A stretch of DNA of 6,199 bases from Bacteroidia bacterium. Lineage in GTDB: Bacteria > Bacteroidota > Bacteroidia > Bacteroidales > VadinHA17. The stretch is from contig JAPLEC010000227.1 in NCBI GenBank assembly GCA_026391515.1, forward strand, positions 1-6,199, given 5' to 3'. Under the pieces are notes generated by a model. The model did not search any database. It saw only the letters and a list, made by a program, of their open reading frames with translations, and was not told the origin of the DNA. A program made the translations under genes and the position numbers. Positions within the stretch are counted from its first letter, which is position 1. Every line of letters starts with the position of its first letter. Shown here piece after piece: positions 1-6,124 of this stretch.

Positions 1-2
1 GT

Positions 3-308
3 GCGGAAGCCATCAGTAAGGCATTGAAGATACCTGTTCGTCTATCCAGGGATATTTTGGAGGACCTTAGTGGTGTTGAACTTGTTTCTATAATTCATGA
101 GAATGAGCAAAAAGAACGGTTATATCAACCGGCATTAGATATTAATAAACTTTCAGTAAGCTTTGTATTATCCCGTCTTGATAAAAAAGGCATTGAACAA
201 AGGATGGTGATAAAAAACAAGGAATATGAGAGAGTGATTTCAATGCTAGAAAAATTTGACAGGATGATGGCAAAATCAGATTCCAATATCCTGATCAAAG
301 ACCTGTAG
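3..308 (+). CDS. C-terminal fragment of a probable YihY/BrkB-family membrane protein (5' end outside window)
   Basis: The frame is open from the first full codon at the window edge to a TAG stop at 306-308, so this is the last 101 codons of a gene that begins upstream. The TTG at 24 is only an internal leucine and should not be taken as the start. The fragment has no membrane segment. It reads as a small helical, winged-helix-like domain (LSRDILEDLSGVELVSII), then YQPALDINKLSVSFVLSRLDKKG, and ends with KFDRMMAKSDSNILIKDL. From memory this pattern (YQPA.DINK, then a final S.(A/N)NIL.KD) matches the cytoplasmic tail of YihY/BrkB inner-membrane proteins of Bacteroidota, whose precise role is unsettled. 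The identification is by recall, not by alignment, and the membrane part cannot be seen. Its 3' end overlaps the convergent bioG by 14 bases. Confidence 0.6.
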   Translation, partial: AEAISKALKIPVRLSRDILEDLSGVELVSIIHENEQKERLYQPALDINKLSVSFVLSRLDKKGIEQRMVIKNKEYERVISMLEKFDRMMAKSDSNILIKDL

Positions 309-1026
309 TCAGGCTGATTTTCTCCTTCTTTTTGTATGTCCTTTTCTTTTTAAAAGATTCCACAAAACTGATAAAATCAGCATAATTATTCCAGTTATGG
401 AAAAAATAATGCGGAAGGGGAAGAATTATATGCCTGGTCGATTTTTGATTTTTCCAATAGGAATTGACATTACCTGCCGGGAACACACGATCAATTTCAC
501 TTGTGACAGCATAATCCCATCTGAATCCCGGCTCCTTTTGTTCCATCATTCTGTTATAGAGCCATCTCAATTCATCCTGAAGAGTTTTAATACTCCGGTG
601 TGGAACTCTGTCTTTGTGTGACTGGTAAGTTTTCTTGTCCCCAAACATTCTGAGATAAAACTTCTCCATATTTTCTTCCGTAATATTATTAAGTGTGCCT
701 TCAAAGACCTTGAGAGGAATTCCATATTGATCATCGGCGGGTATAGGTGTTCCGTTTACGGCAATTGTAACAGTGGGAATTATCCCTGTTTTTGGGGTCA
801 GATACTCTGCTGCCCATACGCCAAGTGACCAGCCAATAAGAGTAATCTTCTTATAGGTTTTCATTTCAGGGAGCACTAATGCTTCATCAGCAGAATAGTT
901 GTAAAAAAGAATAAAATCAAAATCATCTGAGCAGAGGGGAGTAAATATATTCTCATCGGTACCCCATCCGCCATATAAAACAACAAGCTGATCATTCTTT
1001 TCTCTTCTTCTGATATAAGTCTTCAT
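295..1026 (-). CDS. bioG: BioG (DUF452) pimeloyl-[ACP] methyl ester esterase
   Basis: This is a 243-residue cytoplasmic alpha/beta hydrolase of the BioG/DUF452 family. In biotin synthesis such enzymes remove the methyl group that BioC put on the pimeloyl chain, releasing pimeloyl-ACP for BioF. The sequence shows a first strand and oxyanion region LVVLYGGWGTDENIF (about residues 14-28), the nucleophile elbow GWSLG with Ser67, a family-typical segment SEIDRVFPAGN whose Asp179 is the likely acid, and LPHYFFH with His206 as the likely base. Length suits the family, apart from a lysine-rich tail (about 225-236) followed by a few more residues. ATG at 1024-1026 is the only convincing start and lacks a Shine-Dalgarno sequence. 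It is transcribed leftward, away from the AraC unit, and no other bio gene is visible. BioH-like esterases share the fold, but the GGWG opening and SEIDRVFP segment favour BioG. Confidence 0.87.
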   Translation of the reverse strand: MKTYIRRREKNDQLVVLYGGWGTDENIFTPLCSDDFDFILFYNYSADEALVLPEMKTYKKITLIGWSLGVWAAEYLTPKTGIIPTVTIAVNGTPIPADDQYGIPLKVFEGTLNNITEENMEKFYLRMFGDKKTYQSHKDRVPHRSIKTLQDELRWLYNRMMEQKEPGFRWDYAVTSEIDRVFPAGNVNSYWKNQKSTRHIILPLPHYFFHNWNNYADFISFVESFKKKRTYKKKEKISLTTGL

Positions 1027-1078
1027 GAATTCTTAGAATGAAAATATGATCCGGATTATACCCAATATATCAAAGGCA

Positions 1079-1086
1079 CAAATATA
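1079..1086 (-). promoter_or_regulatory. Putative bioG promoter -7 box (Bacteroidota type)
   Basis: Read on the minus strand this is TATATTTG, a full match to the TAnnTTTG -7 element of Bacteroidota sigma factors. It would start transcription near 1072 and give a leader of about 46 bases before the bioG ATG. No TTTG is found at the expected -33 distance, so the call rests on one box. The 9-base sequence GTACCAAAT (minus strand, 1109-1101) lies 14 bases upstream of the box. Confidence 0.45.
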
Positions 1087-1157
1087 ATGGAAATAGAGTG
1101 ATTTGGTACTTAAAACTTAACAATGTAAGGGATTTAAGAATAAAGAAATAACAAAAA

Positions 1158-1349
1158 ATAAGAGGAGGAAGGGTGGCTGTGAAGATCAGGGAGCGGGTTT
1201 TATGTTTAAATAATCCCCGTGTCTACTGTCTGATAAAAGGATGGAACCATGGTTAGCTGGCGCTATTCCTCAGATTCCAGATGTGAAAGTCAATGTCTGC
1301 AATACAATCCTGTTGATTTTCACTTCCATCCCTTGCTGTCTCCTCTTAT
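1158..1349. mobile_element. Imperfect inverted-repeat element, possible MITE or vestigial insertion sequence
   Basis: The left arm (1158-1188) and the reverse complement of the right arm (1314-1349) align over about 31-36 positions. They share ATAAGAGGAG (10 of 10), AAGGG, TGG, GTGAA and ATCA, separated by a four-base gap, a one-base gap and four mismatches. About 125 bases lie between the arms and encode no protein. A perfect ten-base palindrome, AACCATGGTT (1245-1254), sits almost at the centre. If the arms are taken as AGAGGAG...CTCCTCT they are flanked by TA on both sides (1159-1160 and 1347-1348), as expected for TA-targeting elements such as IS630/Tc1-type MITEs. No longer target duplication is seen. 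A structured RNA or a large regulatory cruciform is the alternative. Confidence 0.4.
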
Positions 1350-1382
1350 ACCAATAGCATGAGCTTGGTACCAAATTTAAAC

Positions 1383-1444
1383 AATAAAAATTAAAAGTCA
1401 AATTTTTTTAAAATATTATGATTAATTCATAATAAAAATTAAAA
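1383..1444. repeat. Pair of 14-base AT-rich direct repeats upstream of the araC promoter box
   Basis: The sequence AATAAAAATTAAAA occurs at 1383-1396 and again at 1431-1444, with starts 48 bases apart, just upstream of the presumed -7 box at 1456. AraC-family proteins often bind paired direct half-sites, so this could be an operator. The repeat is low in complexity, in a region that is almost all A and T, so chance is a serious alternative. Confidence 0.25.
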
Positions 1445-1455
1445 AAAATATTGCT

Positions 1456-1463
1456 TAAATTTG
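1456..1463 (+). promoter_or_regulatory. Putative promoter -7 box for the AraC-family gene and dehydratase unit
   Basis: TAAATTTG matches TAnnTTTG in full. A start near 1470 would leave a leader of about 25 bases before the ATG at 1496. No TTTG is present at the -33 distance, which is common for activator-dependent promoters and would suit control by the regulator itself (inference). Confidence 0.45.
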
Positions 1464-1495
1464 ATAATTACCGGAATAAACATCAATAATGAATT

Positions 1496-2344
1496 ATGGT
1501 TGCTGAACTGGAACAAATTTCATATAACGACGGAGGTGGCTTCATTGCTGATTATATAACTGATACAGGCGGTCTGTGGCACTTTCACCCAGAGTATGAG
1601 CTCGTACTGAATATAAAGAGCAATGGAACCAGAATAATTGGCGATAGTGTTGAACTGTTCGATCAGTACGATATGGTCCTTATCGCTGGCAGCATTCCGC
1701 ATTCATGGAATTATTACAAGAACGATAAAAGCCTTCCTGAAAAGCATGGAATTATGGTACATTTTAAGCAATCGTCACTTGGAGACGGATTGCTTTCACA
1801 GCATGAAATGCATTGTGTCAGAGAGCTTCTCACTCTTGCTGAAAGAGGAATTGGATTTTCTGTAGAGGATGCTAAAAAAGCTGAAAAGCATCTGATTCAG
1901 ATGGTAAGTAATAATGGCATTAATAAAATGATTGACTTTTTTAATGTTCTCAGAATTATGTGTGATTCGGAAAAGAGAGCACTGTTATGTTCTGAGAATT
2001 ACAAGCAGGCTTACGACGAAAGAGGAAACAAGAGGATGGCTGATGTTTATACATATATCAGGGAGAACTATTTTAAACCAATTTCACTCGAAAAAATTTC
2101 GAAGATAGCACGGATGAGCCCCTTTACTTTCAGCAGGTTCTTCAAAAAAAACTGCGGAGCCGGGTTTGTAGAATACCTTAACCGTGTCAGAACAAACAAA
2201 GCATGCTATCTCCTTCGCGAAACTGATTACCAGGTGCATGATATTGCTGTTGAATGTGGCTTTGTAAGCATTTCAAATTTTAATAAACAGTTCCGTAAAG
2301 TCGAAGGTATCTCACCAAGAGATTACAGGGCTCAATTCAAATAG
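1496..2344 (+). CDS. AraC-family transcriptional regulator with N-terminal cupin sensor domain
   Basis: This 282-residue protein has the usual two-part plan. The N-terminal cupin-like half (about 15-90) carries WHFHPEYEL (His29, His31, Glu33) and the later IPHSW (His69), the common ligand-pocket signature of AraC-type sensors. The middle (100-175) is helical and may dimerise. The C-terminal domain (about 182-282) has both helix-turn-helix units: LEKISKIARMSPFTFSRFF (198-216) and HDIAVECGFVSISNFNKQF (248-266), followed by the family signature GISPRDYR. ATG 1496 is used because it gives the standard family opening (residues 1-9, MVAELEQIS) directly before the cupin; there is no Shine-Dalgarno sequence. 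The gene lies 43 bases upstream of the first dehydratase on the same strand, so it probably regulates, and may be co-transcribed with, the two dehydratases. Its ligand is unknown; a substrate of those enzymes is the natural guess. Confidence 0.92.
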   Translation: MVAELEQISYNDGGGFIADYITDTGGLWHFHPEYELVLNIKSNGTRIIGDSVELFDQYDMVLIAGSIPHSWNYYKNDKSLPEKHGIMVHFKQSSLGDGLLSQHEMHCVRELLTLAERGIGFSVEDAKKAEKHLIQMVSNNGINKMIDFFNVLRIMCDSEKRALLCSENYKQAYDERGNKRMADVYTYIRENYFKPISLEKISKIARMSPFTFSRFFKKNCGAGFVEYLNRVRTNKACYLLRETDYQVHDIAVECGFVSISNFNKQFRKVEGISPRDYRAQFK

Positions 2345-2387
2345 ATCAAAAGAAATTCTTTACTGACGCTTCTTATATTTTCAGATT

Positions 2388-4202
2388 ATGGCAATGACGT
2401 TGCTTGAAAAAATACTTACGCTACATTCTAAATACAATTCTGTTCATGCAGGAGAAATAATTGATATTGAAATTGATATCCGGGCAGCACGCGATTTTGG
2501 TGGTGCAAATGTCATAAAGAATATCAGAGATCATGGATTGACAATAGAGAATCCTGATAAAACGATATTTACTTTTGACTGCAATCCAACCGGATCGGAT
2601 CAGAAATACGCTGTAAATCAGCATATTTGCCGGCTTTTTGCGCGCGAAAACGGAATCAAGGTATATGACATCGATGCAGGTATCGGAACACATATCATGA
2701 TTGATGAAGGCTGTGTTTTTCCTGGTGCAACAGCTGTATCCACAGATTCACATGCCAATATCCTTGGAGCTCTGGGGGCATTCGGGCAGGGAATGGGAGA
2801 TATGGATATAGCAGCAGCATGGAATAAAGGCAGAATCTGGTTCAAGGTTCCACCTTCAGTAAAAATGCAATTTAAAGGCGACCTGCCAGGTGGAGTCACT
2901 TCAAAAGATTTCATTCTGAATCTTCTGAAGATTTACGGTGCAAATACACTTTTAGGTCATTCAATTGAATTTTATGGTAATTGCATTGAAAAAATGACAC
3001 TGGACGACAGGATTACTATTTCATCAATGGCGACAGAAATGGGTGCAATAATTATATTGTTTCCTCCTTCTATAGAAATAATCAATTATTGCAGGCAGCG
3101 ATCAAACATTAAATTCAACCCTGTTTTTGCAGATCCTGATGCCACATACGAAAAGAGCTTTGAAATCGATGTAACAAAATTTGTTACAATGGTATCGCGT
3201 CCCGGTGAACCTCATGATACAGTTGATGTCACAAGCGTGCATGGTAAAAAGATTGATTCTGCTTTTATTGGCAGCTGTACAAACGGCCGGTTGACAGATA
3301 TGCAAAGAGCTGCAGCTATTCTTAAAGGTAAGAAAGTCGCACCCGGTGTAATACTCAAAATTGTACCCGCTACTGATGCAATCTGGAAAAAATGTCTTGA
3401 TGAAGGAATATTGGATATTTTCAAGAAAGCAGGAGCCCTAGTATCAAATGCCGGATGTGCCGGATGTGCAGCCGGCCAGGTTGGACAAAACGGACCAGGC
3501 GAAGTTACTATAAGCACCGGAAACAGGAACTTTCCCGGAAAACAAGGTAAAGGCGATGTTTACCTGGCTTCTCCGGATGTGGTAGCTGCTTCTGCAATTG
3601 CAGGGTATATCACAACTCCTGATAAAATTCCGCTTGAACCTTCAACTTTTATAAACAGTAAAAAATCAGGAGAAATAATAAAGCCTCAATCAAAGCCGGT
3701 CGCTGGATCCTTAAAATCATCGGTTATTGAAGGCAGGATATGGATGATACTGAAAGATAATATTGATACTGACACGATCTTTCATAACAGATATCTGGCA
3801 ATAACCGATTTAAAAGAAATGGGACAATATACTTTCGACAATCTCAAAGGATATGAAGATTTTTCGAAGAAAGCTGATCCTGGAGATATTATCATTACAG
3901 GGAAAAACTTTGGATCCGGCAGTTCAAGGCAACAGGCTGTCGATTGTTTTATATCGCTTGGAATACAATGCATCATTGCTGAATCCTTTGGTGCAATCTA
4001 TGAGCGAAATGCTATAAATGCCGCATTCCCGATTATAACCTGTAGATCTCTAAATGATCTGGGTCTAAACAATGGCGATTCTGTCAGAATAAATTTACTT
4101 ACAGGTGAAATGATTAACCTTGGAAATAACAAATCAGTCCACGCAGAACCATTTTCAGAAGTTCAGTTCGATATATATCAGCAGGGTGGTTTGCTAGGCT
4201 AA
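2388..4202 (+). CDS. Fused LeuC-LeuD-type hydro-lyase (aconitase superfamily), paralogue 1, with variant active site
   Basis: The 604-residue single chain joins a LeuC-like large domain (about 1-415), a linker (416-445) and a LeuD-like swivel domain (446-604). The [4Fe-4S] cysteines are Cys297 (GSCTNGR), Cys357 and Cys360 (GCAGC), with the family's usual 60-residue spacing. TDSH (119-122), GAFGQGMGD, WFKVPPSVK and GNRNF (378-382) are family landmarks. The swivel domain has NIDTDTIFHNRYL (458-470), typical of LeuD, and GSGSSRQQAVDCF (509-521). Oddities against the canonical pattern: DHN is DCN (Cys65), the usual CHQ is THI (101-103), the NRNFxGR arginine is Lys385, and GSSREH is GSSRQQ. Enzymes of this family move a hydroxyl group by dehydration and rehydration of citrate- or malate-like acids. 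The Leu-type loop (YLAI) hints at a non-polar side chain rather than a third carboxylate, but the substrate is unknown. ATG 2388 is chosen; ATG 2394 would cost two residues. Confidence 0.88.
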   Translation: MAMTLLEKILTLHSKYNSVHAGEIIDIEIDIRAARDFGGANVIKNIRDHGLTIENPDKTIFTFDCNPTGSDQKYAVNQHICRLFARENGIKVYDIDAGIGTHIMIDEGCVFPGATAVSTDSHANILGALGAFGQGMGDMDIAAAWNKGRIWFKVPPSVKMQFKGDLPGGVTSKDFILNLLKIYGANTLLGHSIEFYGNCIEKMTLDDRITISSMATEMGAIIILFPPSIEIINYCRQRSNIKFNPVFADPDATYEKSFEIDVTKFVTMVSRPGEPHDTVDVTSVHGKKIDSAFIGSCTNGRLTDMQRAAAILKGKKVAPGVILKIVPATDAIWKKCLDEGILDIFKKAGALVSNAGCAGCAAGQVGQNGPGEVTISTGNRNFPGKQGKGDVYLASPDVVAASAIAGYITTPDKIPLEPSTFINSKKSGEIIKPQSKPVAGSLKSSVIEGRIWMILKDNIDTDTIFHNRYLAITDLKEMGQYTFDNLKGYEDFSKKADPGDIIITGKNFGSGSSRQQAVDCFISLGIQCIIAESFGAIYERNAINAAFPIITCRSLNDLGLNNGDSVRINLLTGEMINLGNNKSVHAEPFSEVQFDIYQQGGLLG

Positions 4203-4203
4203 T

Positions 4204-4260
4204 TCCCCCTTTGAAGAGCTTGTCCCGCGTAGCTTTAGCAAAGCGGGAGGGTTAGGGGGA
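4204..4260. repeat. GC-rich nested hairpin, probable dispersed intergenic repeat
   Basis: The gap between the two dehydratase genes holds a nested inverted repeat. The outer arms are TCCCCC (4204-4209) and GGGGGA (4255-4260), the inner arms TCCCGC (4223-4228) and GCGGGA (4243-4248), and the tip can form GCTTT-AGC-AAAGC (4232-4244). It starts two bases after the first dehydratase stop and is much richer in G and C than its surroundings. From memory very similar strings recur between genes in many Bacteroidota genomes, but only one copy lies in this window. It has no T-run directly after the stem, so it is not a classic intrinsic terminator. In RNA it could still stabilise the upstream message or weaken read-through. 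Confidence 0.65.
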
Positions 4261-4306
4261 TGTCTTATACTGAACATCATTTTTTAACTACTTGAAACTC
4301 AATAAT

Positions 4307-6082
4307 ATGAACCAATACACATTTGCTGAGAAGATATTAAAAGCACCCGCAGGTGCAATCATTTTCGCCCGGCCGGATATTATATTAACACACGATAATA
4401 CCTCCAGTATCTTTAAAACTTTCCAGAAGATGGGTGGACAAAAAGTTGCAGATCCGGGTCAGATGCTGGTGGTTCTTGATCATAATGCTCCTCCGGCAGA
4501 TGCAAAACTGGCTACTCAATACCAGGATATCAGGGATATTGTGATTCAACAGGGGATTAAGAATTTTTATGACTCGGGAAAAGGAATCTGTCATCAGATT
4601 ATGGCAAACCATGCAAAACCTGGTATGTTGATTGTAGGAAGCGACAGTCATACCTCAACAGCCGGGGCTTTCAATGCGTTTGCTGCAGGGATTGACCGTA
4701 CTGAATCTGCTGGAATCTGGAAAAGAGGAGAGACCTGGTTCAAAGTGCCTGAATCTGTAAAAATTACTCTTAGTGGTAAACTAAGAGAGGGAGTCTTTGC
4801 CAAAGATCTGTCTCTATGGATAATAGGCATGATTGGTTCAGACGGAGCAAACTATATGTCAATTGAGTATCATGGTGATGGCGTGAAAAACCTGAATATC
4901 TCCGACAGGATGACAATTGCAAACCTGGCTTCGGAAATGGGAGCAAAAAATGCCGTATTCCCGGCTGATGAAATTCTAAATGACTTTCTCAGGACAAAAA
5001 CCAAAGGTGTCTGGGCTGATGATAATGCAAAATATTTAAAAGAGATTGAAATTAATCTGGATAAGATATTTCCTGTAGTTGCTGCCCCTCACAATGTTGA
5101 TAATATAAAATCGGTCTATGAAGTTTCAGGAACTGTCGTCCATGAAGGACTTATAGGCACATGCACAAATGGAAGGATCGAAGATCTTCGTGTTGCTGCC
5201 AGAATTTTGAGGAGCAATAAGATTAAAGAAGGGTTCCAGTTAAATATTATTCCTGCTTCCCGAGAAATATTCGTGAAAGCGATCAATGAAGAGCTTTTAA
5301 ATGATTTGATTGAAGCCGGAGCAAATGTATTGACTCCGTCATGCGGCCCCTGTCTGGGAACCGGCCAAGGTATTCCGGCAAACGGGCATACTGTGATATC
5401 GACTGCCAACCGGAATTTTTTAGGCAGAATGGGAAACAAAGAGGCATCAATTTACCTTGCATCACCTGCAACAGTCAGTGCATCAGCACTTACTGGAGTA
5501 ATTACTGATCCTCGAAAAGAGCCGGGCAAGGAAAAATATCCTTATAAAGCAGCCCAGAGCAAAACTTTCGAGATTAAATCAGGTGAAAACAGAAAATTTG
5601 GTAACACGTGGAATTATGCCGATGTGGATAACTTTAATACCGACCAGATGTTTGCAGGAAAACATACCTATAATATATTAAGCTCTGATCCTGCAGCAAT
5701 ATTGCCGTTGCTCTTTGCAGATTTTGATCCCTCATTCAGCAAAGCAGTCGAAAGAGGGGATATTATTATCGCTGGTGACAATTTTGGTTGTGGCAGCTCA
5801 AGGGAGCATCCGTCAGTCGGACTGGCTCATGCAGGAGTTAAAGCAGTGATTGTCAAATCGGTGAACAGGATCTTTTATCGCTCATCAATTAACCAGGGAT
5901 TGGCGCTTATCGTTCACAAAGAAGCAGTTGATCATTACAAGCCCGGAGAAAATGTGGAAATTGACTTCAATCTGGGTGAAATTAATATCGGTTCGCGGAA
6001 ATTCAACTTCGAGCCTTTGCCGGAAAAACTAAGGCAGATACTGGAAATGAAAGGCCTTGTAAACTACATGAAATCCATATAA
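4307..6082 (+). CDS. Fused LeuC-LeuD-type hydro-lyase (aconitase superfamily), paralogue 2, canonical active site
   Basis: From ATG 4307 this is a 591-residue single chain. An in-frame TTG at 4292 would add five residues, but ATG gives MNQYTFAEKIL, matching the opening of paralogue 1. The LeuC-like domain (about 1-405) has LDHN (Asp58, His59), GICHQ (His96), GSDSHT (Asp113-His115), cluster cysteines Cys286 (GTCTNGR), Cys346 and Cys349 (PSCGPCLGTGQG), and NRNFLGR with Arg369 and Arg374. The swivel domain (about 425-591) has FNTDQMFAGKHTYNI (443-457) and NFGCGSSREH (492-501). All aconitase-family catalytic positions that I can align are present. Total length equals an archaeal-type LeuC plus LeuD. 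The HTYN loop differs from the RYL loop of typical LeuD, so isopropylmalate may not be its substrate; an aconitase-like or other tricarboxylate or methylmalate substrate is possible. It follows paralogue 1 by 104 bases and a hairpin repeat, and is followed by a tRNA, so it ends the unit. Confidence 0.9.
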   Translation: MNQYTFAEKILKAPAGAIIFARPDIILTHDNTSSIFKTFQKMGGQKVADPGQMLVVLDHNAPPADAKLATQYQDIRDIVIQQGIKNFYDSGKGICHQIMANHAKPGMLIVGSDSHTSTAGAFNAFAAGIDRTESAGIWKRGETWFKVPESVKITLSGKLREGVFAKDLSLWIIGMIGSDGANYMSIEYHGDGVKNLNISDRMTIANLASEMGAKNAVFPADEILNDFLRTKTKGVWADDNAKYLKEIEINLDKIFPVVAAPHNVDNIKSVYEVSGTVVHEGLIGTCTNGRIEDLRVAARILRSNKIKEGFQLNIIPASREIFVKAINEELLNDLIEAGANVLTPSCGPCLGTGQGIPANGHTVISTANRNFLGRMGNKEASIYLASPATVSASALTGVITDPRKEPGKEKYPYKAAQSKTFEIKSGENRKFGNTWNYADVDNFNTDQMFAGKHTYNILSSDPAAILPLLFADFDPSFSKAVERGDIIIAGDNFGCGSSREHPSVGLAHAGVKAVIVKSVNRIFYRSSINQGLALIVHKEAVDHYKPGENVEIDFNLGEINIGSRKFNFEPLPEKLRQILEMKGLVNYMKSI

Positions 6083-6104
6083 GCCGATTTTACAGAAAAT
6101 AATG

Positions 6105-6112
6105 TAATTTTG
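6105..6112 (+). promoter_or_regulatory. Promoter -7 box of the tRNA-Arg gene
   Basis: TAATTTTG is a full match to TAnnTTTG. It ends 12 bases before the first base of the tRNA, so transcription would start just before the mature 5' end, a normal arrangement for a short tRNA leader. No clear TTTG lies at -33; the nearest T-run is at about 6088-6091. Confidence 0.6.
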
Positions 6113-6124
6113 CAGCCGTATTTT

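Larger units (their letters stand above)
1027..1495. other. 469-base intergenic region between divergent bioG and araC-type genes
   Basis: No credible coding frame is seen here. From left to right it contains a bioG promoter box at 1079-1086 (-), an A-rich stretch, an imperfect inverted-repeat element at 1158-1349, a ten-base palindrome (TTGGTACCAA) at 1365-1374, and a very AT-rich segment from about 1377 to 1465 carrying a 14-base direct repeat and the araC promoter box. The middle (about 1165-1345) is clearly richer in G and C than its flanks, which suggests that it has a separate origin. Confidence 0.7.

Noticed and set aside
24..26. TTG at 24 as the start of the first gene
   Set aside because: The frame is open to the window edge and the residues before it continue the same helix-rich domain, so it is an internal codon.
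302..313. CCTG-TAGT-CAGG as a terminator at the convergent gene ends
   Set aside because: The stem is only four pairs and no T-run follows it directly.
397..621. Plus-strand open frame of 74 codons
   Set aside because: It lies wholly inside bioG on the other strand; its protein has no recognisable features, while bioG has clear family motifs.
2374..2381. TATATTTT as a promoter box for the first dehydratase
   Set aside because: It is one base off the TAnnTTTG pattern and would start transcription at or inside the start codon; co-transcription with the regulator is as likely.
4292..4306. TTG at 4292 as the start of the second dehydratase
   Set aside because: The ATG at 4307 gives an N-terminus that lines up with the paralogue, and no ribosome-binding site favours TTG.
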